Positions 1 through 7,623 of a stretch of DNA of 43,107 bases are shown here, piece by piece. Origin of the DNA: DASVEG01 sp035540495. Lineage in GTDB: Bacteria; Actinomycetota; Acidimicrobiia; Acidimicrobiales; CADCTF01. The notes beneath the pieces are model-generated. The model searched no databases and was not told the DNA's origin. It saw only the letters and a program-made list of their open reading frames with translations. Position 1 is the stretch's first letter, and every line of letters begins with the position of its first letter. Position numbers and translations under genes: made by a program. Where the stretch lies: positions 1 to 43,107 of the forward strand of contig DATLGL010000026.1 in assembly GCA_035540495.1 (NCBI GenBank), read 5' to 3'.

Positions 1-82
1 CAACCAACCCATCCCCCTCCACCAACCCCACCCCACCAAAGCAAGGACAGACGAGTGCACTGCGGCTGCGGGAGCACGTCTG

Positions 83-2836
83 ATGGTGGCTCGGGTAACG
101 ACGCTGAAGGCCACCGCGGATCGGTTGGCGGGGCTGGTCGACTACTACGCCGGGCTCGCTGAGGACCGCGACCGCAGCGGGAACGGGAGGGGCCCGGTCG
201 ACTACTACATCGACGCGGGGGAGCCGCCGGGTCGGTGGTGGGGCCGCGGTCTGGAGGCTCTCGGCCTCGACGGCGACGTCGCGGGCAGCGAACTGCGGGC
301 GCTGTTCGTCGCGGAACATCCAGGCGACGGGTCGAAGCTGGGTCGCGGGTTCGGTGAAGCGTCGGCGCGTGCGTTTGATGTGACGTTCTCGGCGCCGAAG
401 AGCGTGTCGATCCTGTGGGCGATCCACCCCGACGAGGCGGTGCGCGACGCGGCGGCTGCTGCGCATGACGCGGCGGTGACCGCCACGCTCGCCTGGATCG
501 AAGCTCATGGGGCGGTCACTCGCCGCGGGGCGGGCGGTGTCGACCAGGTCGACGCGAAGGGGTTGACGGTCGCGGTGTTCCGTCAGCACACGTCGCGCTC
601 GTCGGATCCGCAGCTGCACTCCCACGCCATCGTCTCCGCGAAGGTCCAGGACGCCAGCGGGAAGTGGCTGTCGTTGGACGCGCGCTGGTTGAAGACCCAG
701 CAGCGGTCGATCTCCTGGGTCTACGACGCCGCGTTACGCGCAGAGCTCACCGCGCGAATCGGCGTCGATTGGCAGCCCCTCGCCGAAGGCGCGGGACAGT
801 CCGACGTCGCGGGCGTGGGTTCGAAGCTGTTGGAGGTGTTCTCGCAGCGGTCCGCGCAGGTCGAGGCCAAGACCGCGGAGCTCATCGAGCGATGGGCCGA
901 CGAGCACGAGGGCGCCGAGCCCAGCCCGAGGGAGATCGCGATGCTCGAGCGGCGCGCCGTGCTCGCGAGCCGCCCGGCGAAGGACTGGCCCGAAGACGGC
1001 GAACGCCTCCACGAATGGTGGACCGGCCGCGCCCGACGCCACCGCTATCCCATCGAACGGCTGCCAGGACGGGCACTCACGGACAACCCGACCGCGCTCG
1101 AGTCAGCCTCCCGCGCCCGTGAGCAGAGGGCATTCGTGATGGTCGACGCCCAAGGCAAAGGCATTGGCTCGCTTCCAGCGTCGAGGGACGGTTCCCGTTT
1201 TCCCGATTTCGTGCCTGACCAGCCGTTTTCCCTCGACCCCTCAACCGGCTTCGCGAGGGCGGAGATCGTGCGGGACGCGATCACCCGAGCCTCCGCGGAG
1301 GCCGCGACGTGGCTCCCGACGGACCTGTCGCGCCACATTGCCGCCCTCGTCCCCGCGAACGCCGCTTCCTCGGCCGAGACACTCGTCGCGTTGGTCGATG
1401 AACTCACGGACGCGGCAGTGCTCGCGTGCGTCGAACTCGCGCCACCGAGCCCCGAGAGCGAGAAGCGCAGGCGGGATGGCCGGCCGCTCGGCGAGGCCGT
1501 CACTGATCATCGGCTGACCAGCAGCGAGGTGTGGGACCAGGAGACCGAGCTGCTCGCGTTCGCCGAAGACCACGCGCCGCAATGGCTGGCCGACGGCGAT
1601 CCTCGAGCAGCCGCGGTCCACGCTGCTGCGGGACACGAGCGGCTGGTATTGATCGTCGGCCCCGCGGGCGCGGGAAAGACCACGCTCCTCGCGGATGCCG
1701 TCCGCCGACTCCACGCCGACGGGCGGGAGGTGGTCGGATTCGCACCCTCAGGCAAAGCAGCAGACGTTCTCGGCAGAGACCTTGGCTGTCCGACCATGAC
1801 CCTTGCCCGGCTCCTGGCGAACGCGCGGCCGAACTGGGAGGAGACGCCGAAACCGAACACGACGATCATCATCGACGAAGCCGGCATGGCCACCACCGAC
1901 GACCTCGCCCGCCTCGCGTTCCTGGCGACGGCGTTGCACTGGCGGATCGTCGCCGTCGGGGACCCCGAACAACTCCCCGCCGTCGGACGCGCCGGCATGT
2001 TCGCGTCCTGGGTAGACCGCCACCCCGCCCACCGGCTCGACGAAATCCACCGCTTCACCAACCCCTGGGAAGCCCGCGCCAGTCTGCTCCTACGGAGAGG
2101 CGACCCCGAAGCCGCCCGCATCTACACCGAACACGGGCGCGTTCACACCATCCACCCCGCCCTCCTCGCCCGCCGAATCGCCGAACAGCACGCCAACCGC
2201 GCGCATCGAGGCGAGACGGTGGCGATCACCGCGACTACCGAAGCCACAGCACGAGCCGTCAACCTCGCGATCCAGCGGAGGCGACGTCCGACTGGCCCGA
2301 GCGCCGCTCTCGCCGACGGCACCCGCGCCTACGTCGGCGACGAGATCGCCACCCGCCGCAACGACCCGCACCTGCGAACCAGCACCGGCGTGTCCGTCAG
2401 GAACCGCCACACCTGGACCGTCACCAACGTCGATGGCGACGGCTCCATCACCGCCGAGCAGCCCGACCGCGGCAGCGTCCGCCTACCCGCCCACTATGTC
2501 GCCCACCACGTGCAGCTCGGCTGGGCCGTCACCGGCTACGGCAACCAAGGCACCACCGTCGACCACGCCATCGCCATCATCGAAACAGGCACCAGCCGCG
2601 CCGGCGCCTACGTCGCCCTCACCCGCGGCCGACACTCCAACACCGCGTGGATCGTCGACCCCACCGGCACCCTCGACCCCGAAGAAGCACTCGCCACCAC
2701 CATCGCAAGACCCAACACCAGCCTCACCGCTCATGACATCGCCGACCGCCTCGACCCCACCGCAGCCGGCCTCGGCTACGAGCAGCCGCCCGACATCGCA
2801 ATTCCTCGCGATGAGCCGGCCCTTCCGTGGCTTTAG
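83..2836 (+). CDS. MobF-type conjugative relaxase-helicase (TrwC/TraA-like)
   Basis: This 917-residue protein would nick one DNA strand at an origin of transfer and unwind it for conjugative mobilisation. The N-terminal relaxase domain (about residues 1-320) shows paired tyrosines at 21-22 and 41-42, candidates for the nicking residue, and the three-histidine metal site at H169, H179 and H181. The C-terminal half is a RecD/TraI-like helicase, with Walker A GPAGAGKTT near residue 527, Walker B IIIDEAGM near 594, and the terminal YVALTRGR motif typical of superfamily 1 helicases. The length is near that of compact MobF relaxases. It lies 50 bp upstream of an excisionase-like gene and an integrase, so it belongs to an integrated mobile element. 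No coupling protein or type IV secretion gene is visible, but the element continues to the left of the window. An in-frame GTG at 86 is an equally possible start. Confidence 0.9.
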   Translation: MVARVTTLKATADRLAGLVDYYAGLAEDRDRSGNGRGPVDYYIDAGEPPGRWWGRGLEALGLDGDVAGSELRALFVAEHPGDGSKLGRGFGEASARAFDVTFSAPKSVSILWAIHPDEAVRDAAAAAHDAAVTATLAWIEAHGAVTRRGAGGVDQVDAKGLTVAVFRQHTSRSSDPQLHSHAIVSAKVQDASGKWLSLDARWLKTQQRSISWVYDAALRAELTARIGVDWQPLAEGAGQSDVAGVGSKLLEVFSQRSAQVEAKTAELIERWADEHEGAEPSPREIAMLERRAVLASRPAKDWPEDGERLHEWWTGRARRHRYPIERLPGRALTDNPTALESASRAREQRAFVMVDAQGKGIGSLPASRDGSRFPDFVPDQPFSLDPSTGFARAEIVRDAITRASAEAATWLPTDLSRHIAALVPANAASSAETLVALVDELTDAAVLACVELAPPSPESEKRRRDGRPLGEAVTDHRLTSSEVWDQETELLAFAEDHAPQWLADGDPRAAAVHAAAGHERLVLIVGPAGAGKTTLLADAVRRLHADGREVVGFAPSGKAADVLGRDLGCPTMTLARLLANARPNWEETPKPNTTIIIDEAGMATTDDLARLAFLATALHWRIVAVGDPEQLPAVGRAGMFASWVDRHPAHRLDEIHRFTNPWEARASLLLRRGDPEAARIYTEHGRVHTIHPALLARRIAEQHANRAHRGETVAITATTEATARAVNLAIQRRRRPTGPSAALADGTRAYVGDEIATRRNDPHLRTSTGVSVRNRHTWTVTNVDGDGSITAEQPDRGSVRLPAHYVAHHVQLGWAVTGYGNQGTTVDHAIAIIETGTSRAGAYVALTRGRHSNTAWIVDPTGTLDPEEALATTIARPNTSLTAHDIADRLDPTAAGLGYEQPPDIAIPRDEPALPWL

Positions 2837-2886
2837 CAGGTAGGGCTCACACAGCCCGACACCAAGATCCACCTAAGGAGTCAGAG

Positions 2887-3120
2887 ATGGATGATCAAGG
2901 ACGACGGGAAGAGGTTCTGACGGTCGACGAGGCAGCGGCGCTCTTGCGGATTGGCCGCGGCGCTGCGTACGCGCTGACGCAGCGATTCCGAGCGACCGGA
3001 GGACGCGAAGGTCTCCCCGTGATCGAGCTAGGCAGGACATTGCGAGTGCCCCGCCACGCGCTCGAGGCACTGCTCGCCGTCGAGGTGACCGGCACCACGA
3101 GCCCGCCCGAGGCTGCCTGA
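2887..3120 (+). CDS. Excisionase-like helix-turn-helix DNA-binding protein
   Basis: This small protein of 77 residues belongs to the MerR-like helix-turn-helix group (HTH_17 or Xis type). The pattern LTVDEAAALLRIGRGAAYAL (residues about 11-30), followed by a basic wing and a valine-proline-rich end, is typical of excisionases that bind next to attachment sites and direct the integrase toward excision. The ATG at 2887 is chosen over an upstream in-frame start because AAGGAG lies at 2875-2880, six bases before it. The upstream alternative would overlap the relaxase gene. It sits between relaxase and integrase, as in actinobacterial integrative elements. It could instead be a transcriptional regulator of the element. 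Confidence 0.8.
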   Translation: MDDQGRREEVLTVDEAAALLRIGRGAAYALTQRFRATGGREGLPVIELGRTLRVPRHALEALLAVEVTGTTSPPEAA

Positions 3121-3197
3121 GCAAGAATCACTCCGCCGTCGATCCCGCGGCCGCTACACAACGGGGTCCCTTCTCATCTACGCCGGAAAAGACCGAC

Positions 3198-4388
3198 ATG
3201 CGCGGCTATGTAGTGAAGAAGGGCAAGCAGTACTACGCCGTCATCTACGAGGGCATCGACCCTGGCACCGGCCGCGAGCGTCGGCGGTGGGTGCCGGGTG
3301 GCCCTCGGCGCAGCGACGCCGAACGACTCGTGACAGACCTCGTCCGGCGCTCCAACGATGGCCTGCACGCCCCACGCGACAGCATCACCGTTGGCGAGTA
3401 CCTCATCGACCGCTGGCTTCCCTTGCAGCGCACCCAACTTCGACCCAGCACGTTCGACTCGTACCGCCGGAACCTCGAGCTCCACGTCGTGCCGCGCATC
3501 GGCCGCCTGCAGCTGCAGAAGCTCCGACCCGATGATCTGGACGCGCTCTACGTTGCCCTGCTCGCCGAAGGGCGAAAGGACCGTCCCGGCGGGCTGAGCC
3601 CGAAGTCGGTGCGAAGTGTCCATCTCATCCTCCACAAGGCACTCAAGGACGCCGTCCGCAAGGGCCTTCTGACGAGGAACGTCGCGGACGCAGCAGACGC
3701 CCCACGACTGGGCGCGGCGCGCCGCCCCGACGTCAAGGCATGGGCAGCACCCGAGTTGCGACTCTTCCTCGACGCGATGAAGACACACCAGCTCTACGCC
3801 GCGTTCCACCTGGCTGCGTTCACGGGCATGCGACGAGGCGAAGTTCTCGGTCTGCGAACCAACGACCTCGACCTCGCGCAGGCGCGGCTGTCCGTGAAGC
3901 AGGCCGTGATATCGGTCGCTTACGAGGTCCAGGTGTCAGACGTGAAGACCGGCTCGGCACGACGGACTGTTGACCTCGATCCGACCACCGTCGCAACCCT
4001 TCGCAGTCACCTACGCAAGCGCCGCGCGACCTCCGCCGACGGCCTCGTGTTCTCGCGCCCTGACGGATCACCGATCCATCCCGACCTGTTCAGCCAGATC
4101 TTCGACAGGACCGTCGCCAAGCTCACGGTCCCGAAGATCAGCCTCCACGACCTCCGACACACGCACGCCACCCTGCTCCTCAAGGCAGGTGTTCCCGTCA
4201 AGGTGGTTAGTGAGCGACTCGGCCACGCCAGTCCCGCCTTCACCATGACCGTCTACCAGCACGTCATCCCGGGGATGCAGGCCGAAGCGGCCGCGACGTT
4301 TCTCCGCGTGCTTGAAGACGACGACGAACCCGCGCGCCCCCCGGCTGACGATCTGTCGCCGCCTGAACCGCCCGGCCTCGGTCTGTAA
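3198..4388 (+). CDS. int: Tyrosine-family site-specific integrase
   Basis: This 396-residue phage-type integrase would insert and excise the element at a tRNA gene. The N-terminal part (1-60) looks like an arm-type DNA-binding domain rich in arginine. A SAM-like core-binding domain follows at about 63-160. The catalytic domain has the full set of residues: R212 in TGMRRGE, K250, H317 and R320 in LHDLRHTH, H343 in LGHAS and the nucleophile Y353 in TVYQH. The protein therefore looks active. It is the last gene of the element and ends 98 bp from the 3' end of a tRNA-fMet gene, the classical arrangement for integrases that target a tRNA 3' end. The final 30 residues are acidic and proline-rich. 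Confidence 0.93.
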   Translation: MRGYVVKKGKQYYAVIYEGIDPGTGRERRRWVPGGPRRSDAERLVTDLVRRSNDGLHAPRDSITVGEYLIDRWLPLQRTQLRPSTFDSYRRNLELHVVPRIGRLQLQKLRPDDLDALYVALLAEGRKDRPGGLSPKSVRSVHLILHKALKDAVRKGLLTRNVADAADAPRLGAARRPDVKAWAAPELRLFLDAMKTHQLYAAFHLAAFTGMRRGEVLGLRTNDLDLAQARLSVKQAVISVAYEVQVSDVKTGSARRTVDLDPTTVATLRSHLRKRRATSADGLVFSRPDGSPIHPDLFSQIFDRTVAKLTVPKISLHDLRHTHATLLLKAGVPVKVVSERLGHASPAFTMTVYQHVIPGMQAEAAATFLRVLEDDDEPARPPADDLSPPEPPGLGL

Positions 4389-4395
4389 CGGCACG

Positions 4396-4431
4396 CTTCT
4401 ACCGATCCGGTAGAAGATCCGGTAGAAGATC
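4396..4431. repeat. Palindrome with 12-bp tandem repeats downstream of int
   Basis: CTTCTACC at 4396-4403 is the exact inverse of GGTAGAAG at 4409-4416, and the unit GATCCGGTAGAA occurs twice in tandem (4404-4415 and 4416-4427), followed by GATC. It lies between the integrase stop and the tRNA, where arm-type integrase or excisionase binding sites are expected. It could alternatively be a terminator for int, but no T-tract follows. Confidence 0.6.
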
Positions 4432-4446
4432 GCCCATCACGCGGGA

Positions 4447-4470
4447 GAGCCGGCGCTTGCGCACCGGCTC
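4447..4470 (-). terminator. Possible hairpin terminator downstream of tRNA-fMet
   Basis: GAGCCGG (4447-4453) and CCGGCTC (4464-4470) can form a 7-bp GC-rich stem with a 10-base loop just beyond the 3' end of the minus-strand tRNA. No clear T-run follows, so this is only a candidate. Confidence 0.4.
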
Positions 4471-4486
4471 TGACCTGGGCTTTCGA

Positions 4487-4563
<77 letters not shown>

Positions 4564-4623
4564 GCGTGCGGATCAGTATAGCGGCGCCCACGAAGAGCCA
4601 ATTCCGGGTCGATGCGACTCGTT

Positions 4624-7611
4624 CTAGGCAGACGGCGCAGTCGTGGTCGTCGTCGTGGTGGCGCCCCCATCGGCGGACGAAGCACGCAAGGCTTGCACCG
4701 CGCGCGACACGAGCTCACGCGCCTCGCGAGTGCGCGCTTGATACGCCGCGAGGTCGCCGTTGCGCAGCGCTTCCTCCGCAGCAGCGAACGCCGCGTTGGC
4801 CTGGTCGAGCAGCGCCTGCACCGAGGGAGCGACGCCAGGCTCAGCCGGCGCGCCACCGCCACCCGGGTCGCCACCACCCTCGTTACCGTCGCCGTCACCG
4901 GGCGTCGGCGCCTCCTCCAACGTCTCCGGCGCCTCGCCGAAGATCGCCTCGAGCGCCTGCTTCAACGTGTCGCGCATCACGACCCGGTCGCCGAACACGA
5001 CGATCGCCTTCTTGAACTGCGGCACCTGCGTTCGCTCGGCCTGCACGTACAGAGGACGGATGTACAGCAACGAGTCGTTCACCGGGATGATCAGCAGGTT
5101 GCCGAGCAACACCTGCGATCCGGCACGGGACAGCAGGGTGATCTGCTCGGAGATCGCCGGCTCCTGGTTGATGCGCGCATCGACGATCGCGGGGCCGTCG
5201 GGCAGCGCGTTGCGCGGCATCACGAACACCTCGAGCTGCCCGTAGTTCGCGGGGTCGCTCTTCGCGACCATGAAGGCCGTCAGCTCCTTGCGCGAGTCGT
5301 CCCTCGACGTCGGCACGAACGGTTGGAGCAACAAGAACTCCTCGTTCTCCTCGTCCGGCAACCGCATGAGGAGGTAGTACGGATCCATCCGTTCTTCACG
5401 CGGAGTGGTGGGTGCTGCGAGCGGGTTCGTCGTCTGCGTCGTCCCCTGGCCCTGCCCCTGCCCCTGCTCCGGCACCGCGGCGACCTTCGATCCCGGGTCC
5501 TGCGATATGTCCCACTGGTCGGCGCTGCGGAAGAAGTCGAGCGGATCCTCGATGTGGTAGCGGGAGTACATCGACGTCTGCACGCGGAACAGGTCTTCCG
5601 GATAACGGAAGTGAGCCTGCAGCGCATCTGGCGCAGGACCGTCGAAGAACAGGTCCGGGAACGCCTTCGCCCACGCCTTGATGATCGGGTCGGCGTCATC
5701 GACGATGTGGAAGTCCATCGTCCCGTCGTAGGCGTCGATCGCGACCTTCACCGAGTTGCGGACGTAGTTGAACGAGAGCCCGTTCAGACCGCTCGAGCCC
5801 GGGAGCCGCGCCGTTGCGGCGCGCTGCGCGTAGGGATATCGATCGGTCGTCGTGTAGCCGTCGAGAAGCCAGATGATGCGACCCTCGAAGATCACGGGAT
5901 ACGGGTCTGCGTCGAAGCGGAGGAACGGCGCGGCCATGCCCGCCCGCTCCCGCACGTCTCGGTAGAACAACGCCCTCGACTGCTGGGTGATCGCGTTCGA
6001 CGTGAGGATGTTCACCTCGCTGAAGCGCGCGAACAGCGCGAACCGCACGAGCGAGTTCTTGATCGGGATCCCGCCCTTGCCCTCGTACGACGACGTCTGG
6101 TCGCTGCCGTCACCTCGCGGGAAGTCGATCTCCTCCTGCCTCGTGTTCGCGATCGCGTACGAGTCGAGGCGCTCCCCGAAGTAGATCTGCGGCTGCGTGA
6201 TCTCCGGCTCGCCCCGCGGTGGCACGTCCTTCACGAGGAAGTCGGGCTCGCCGTCTGCCGTCACGGCGTTCGCCGGCGAGAGCACGGCGCCGTACCCGTG
6301 GGTGTACTGCAGGTGCCGGTTCACCCACGACTGCCGCTCCGACGGGAGCCCGTCGGGGTTCAGCTCACGAGCGGAGAGCACGACCTGGGTCTTGCGGCCG
6401 TCGATCTCGTAGCGATCGATGTCGACGTCGTTGAAGCGGAAGAACGACCGCACCTCCTGCAGGCGCCGGTAGGTCCGCTCCAGGAACGGCGGATCCCAAA
6501 GACGCACGTTGCGGATCGTCTCGGCGTTCTCCGCCAGATCCTGCGCGGTCAGGTCTCCCGCGGCCTCGAAGTCGCGCTCGACGACGTTCGTGAGCCCCAT
6601 CGCCTCGCGGGTCGCCTGGATGTTGCGGGAGATGTACTCCCGCTCGCGCTGCGGCTCGTTCGGCTCGACCCGGAACTTCTGGATGAAGGCGGGATAGAGC
6701 ACGCCGGCCGAGAGCGCGACGATCGCCCACACCATCAGCGCGATCACCGGTAGCGCCCACCCGCGGCGCCAGATGTTCACGATGAACAAGAGGAAGGCCG
6801 CGACCATGATCCACATGAGGAGGTTCAGGGCCGGCAGCTGCGCGTTGACGTCGGTGTAGCCGGCACCGTCGACCACTCCTCGTGACGAGAAGTTCAACTC
6901 GTAGCGCTGGATGTAGTACCCGGCCGCCTTGGCCAGGAAGACGAGCCCCACCAGCACGCTGAGGTGGGCCTTCACCTGCGGGGTCACCCGCTGCATCGGC
7001 GACTGCAGCCGGATACCGCCGTTGAGGTAGTGCGCCACGGCCGTCAGCACAAGCACGAGCACGAGCGCGACGAAGAACCAGTCGACGACGTACGACAGGA
7101 GCGGCAGCCGGAAGACGTAGAACGACACGTCGCGACCGAAGACCGGATCAGGGACGTCGAAGTCGACGCTGTTGCGGAACAGCAGCCAGTTGCGCCACTG
7201 CGAGCCGGCGCCCGAACCGGCGATCAGCGCGAAGAGCGCGGCCACGCCGAGCCGCACCTTCCCCGCGTGGGGGCCGACCGCCTCCTGGTACCTCGCGACG
7301 ATCTCGTCCTCGGGTCCCATGGCGCGGAACGTCGGCGCCAACCGGTCGGCCACGACCAGGTTCGCCACCACGAGCACGAAGAAGAGCCCGATGAACACGG
7401 TGCTGAGCACGAACTTCGTCGACAGCGATGCCGTGAAGACGTCGTCGACGTCGAGCTCCGAGAACCAGAGGTAGTCCGTGTAGAAGCGGGCGATCCCTCG
7501 GAAGGAGGTGATCAGCAGGAACAGGACGGCTGCCGCAACCGCCACCCAGGCACGGCTGCCCTGGGGACGTCGGTTGGGAGACGGCGGCCGAACGTCGGTC
7601 GGTCGTCGCAT
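4624..7611 (-). CDS. UPF0182 family large membrane protein
   Basis: This 995-residue protein of the actinobacterial UPF0182 family has no established function. About seven hydrophobic segments fill the first 310 residues, starting with a helix around 20-42. A large, probably extracytoplasmic, region with conserved blocks such as YTHGYG and IYFGERLD follows. The C-terminus is an Ala/Gly-rich, partly coiled tail (about 900-995) ending in a threonine run. Length matches the family (about 1000). It begins 12 bp after the DivIVA-like gene, so it is probably the last gene of the operon that starts with the PDZ-Lon protease at 13898. In Mycobacterium tuberculosis the UPF0182 gene also neighbours a PDZ protease gene (Rv3193c/Rv3194c, from memory), which supports a shared envelope role. 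Confidence 0.92.
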   Translation of the reverse strand: MRRPTDVRPPSPNRRPQGSRAWVAVAAAVLFLLITSFRGIARFYTDYLWFSELDVDDVFTASLSTKFVLSTVFIGLFFVLVVANLVVADRLAPTFRAMGPEDEIVARYQEAVGPHAGKVRLGVAALFALIAGSGAGSQWRNWLLFRNSVDFDVPDPVFGRDVSFYVFRLPLLSYVVDWFFVALVLVLVLTAVAHYLNGGIRLQSPMQRVTPQVKAHLSVLVGLVFLAKAAGYYIQRYELNFSSRGVVDGAGYTDVNAQLPALNLLMWIMVAAFLLFIVNIWRRGWALPVIALMVWAIVALSAGVLYPAFIQKFRVEPNEPQREREYISRNIQATREAMGLTNVVERDFEAAGDLTAQDLAENAETIRNVRLWDPPFLERTYRRLQEVRSFFRFNDVDIDRYEIDGRKTQVVLSARELNPDGLPSERQSWVNRHLQYTHGYGAVLSPANAVTADGEPDFLVKDVPPRGEPEITQPQIYFGERLDSYAIANTRQEEIDFPRGDGSDQTSSYEGKGGIPIKNSLVRFALFARFSEVNILTSNAITQQSRALFYRDVRERAGMAAPFLRFDADPYPVIFEGRIIWLLDGYTTTDRYPYAQRAATARLPGSSGLNGLSFNYVRNSVKVAIDAYDGTMDFHIVDDADPIIKAWAKAFPDLFFDGPAPDALQAHFRYPEDLFRVQTSMYSRYHIEDPLDFFRSADQWDISQDPGSKVAAVPEQGQGQGQGTTQTTNPLAAPTTPREERMDPYYLLMRLPDEENEEFLLLQPFVPTSRDDSRKELTAFMVAKSDPANYGQLEVFVMPRNALPDGPAIVDARINQEPAISEQITLLSRAGSQVLLGNLLIIPVNDSLLYIRPLYVQAERTQVPQFKKAIVVFGDRVVMRDTLKQALEAIFGEAPETLEEAPTPGDGDGNEGGGDPGGGGAPAEPGVAPSVQALLDQANAAFAAAEEALRNGDLAAYQARTREARELVSRAVQALRASSADGGATTTTTTTAPSA

Positions 7612-7623
7612 GACGCGCGCAGG

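Noticed and set aside
4612..6753. A 713-codon plus-strand open frame
   Set aside because: It lies wholly antisense to the UPF0182 gene, is arginine/leucine/valine-rich without motifs, and is a GC-driven shadow frame.
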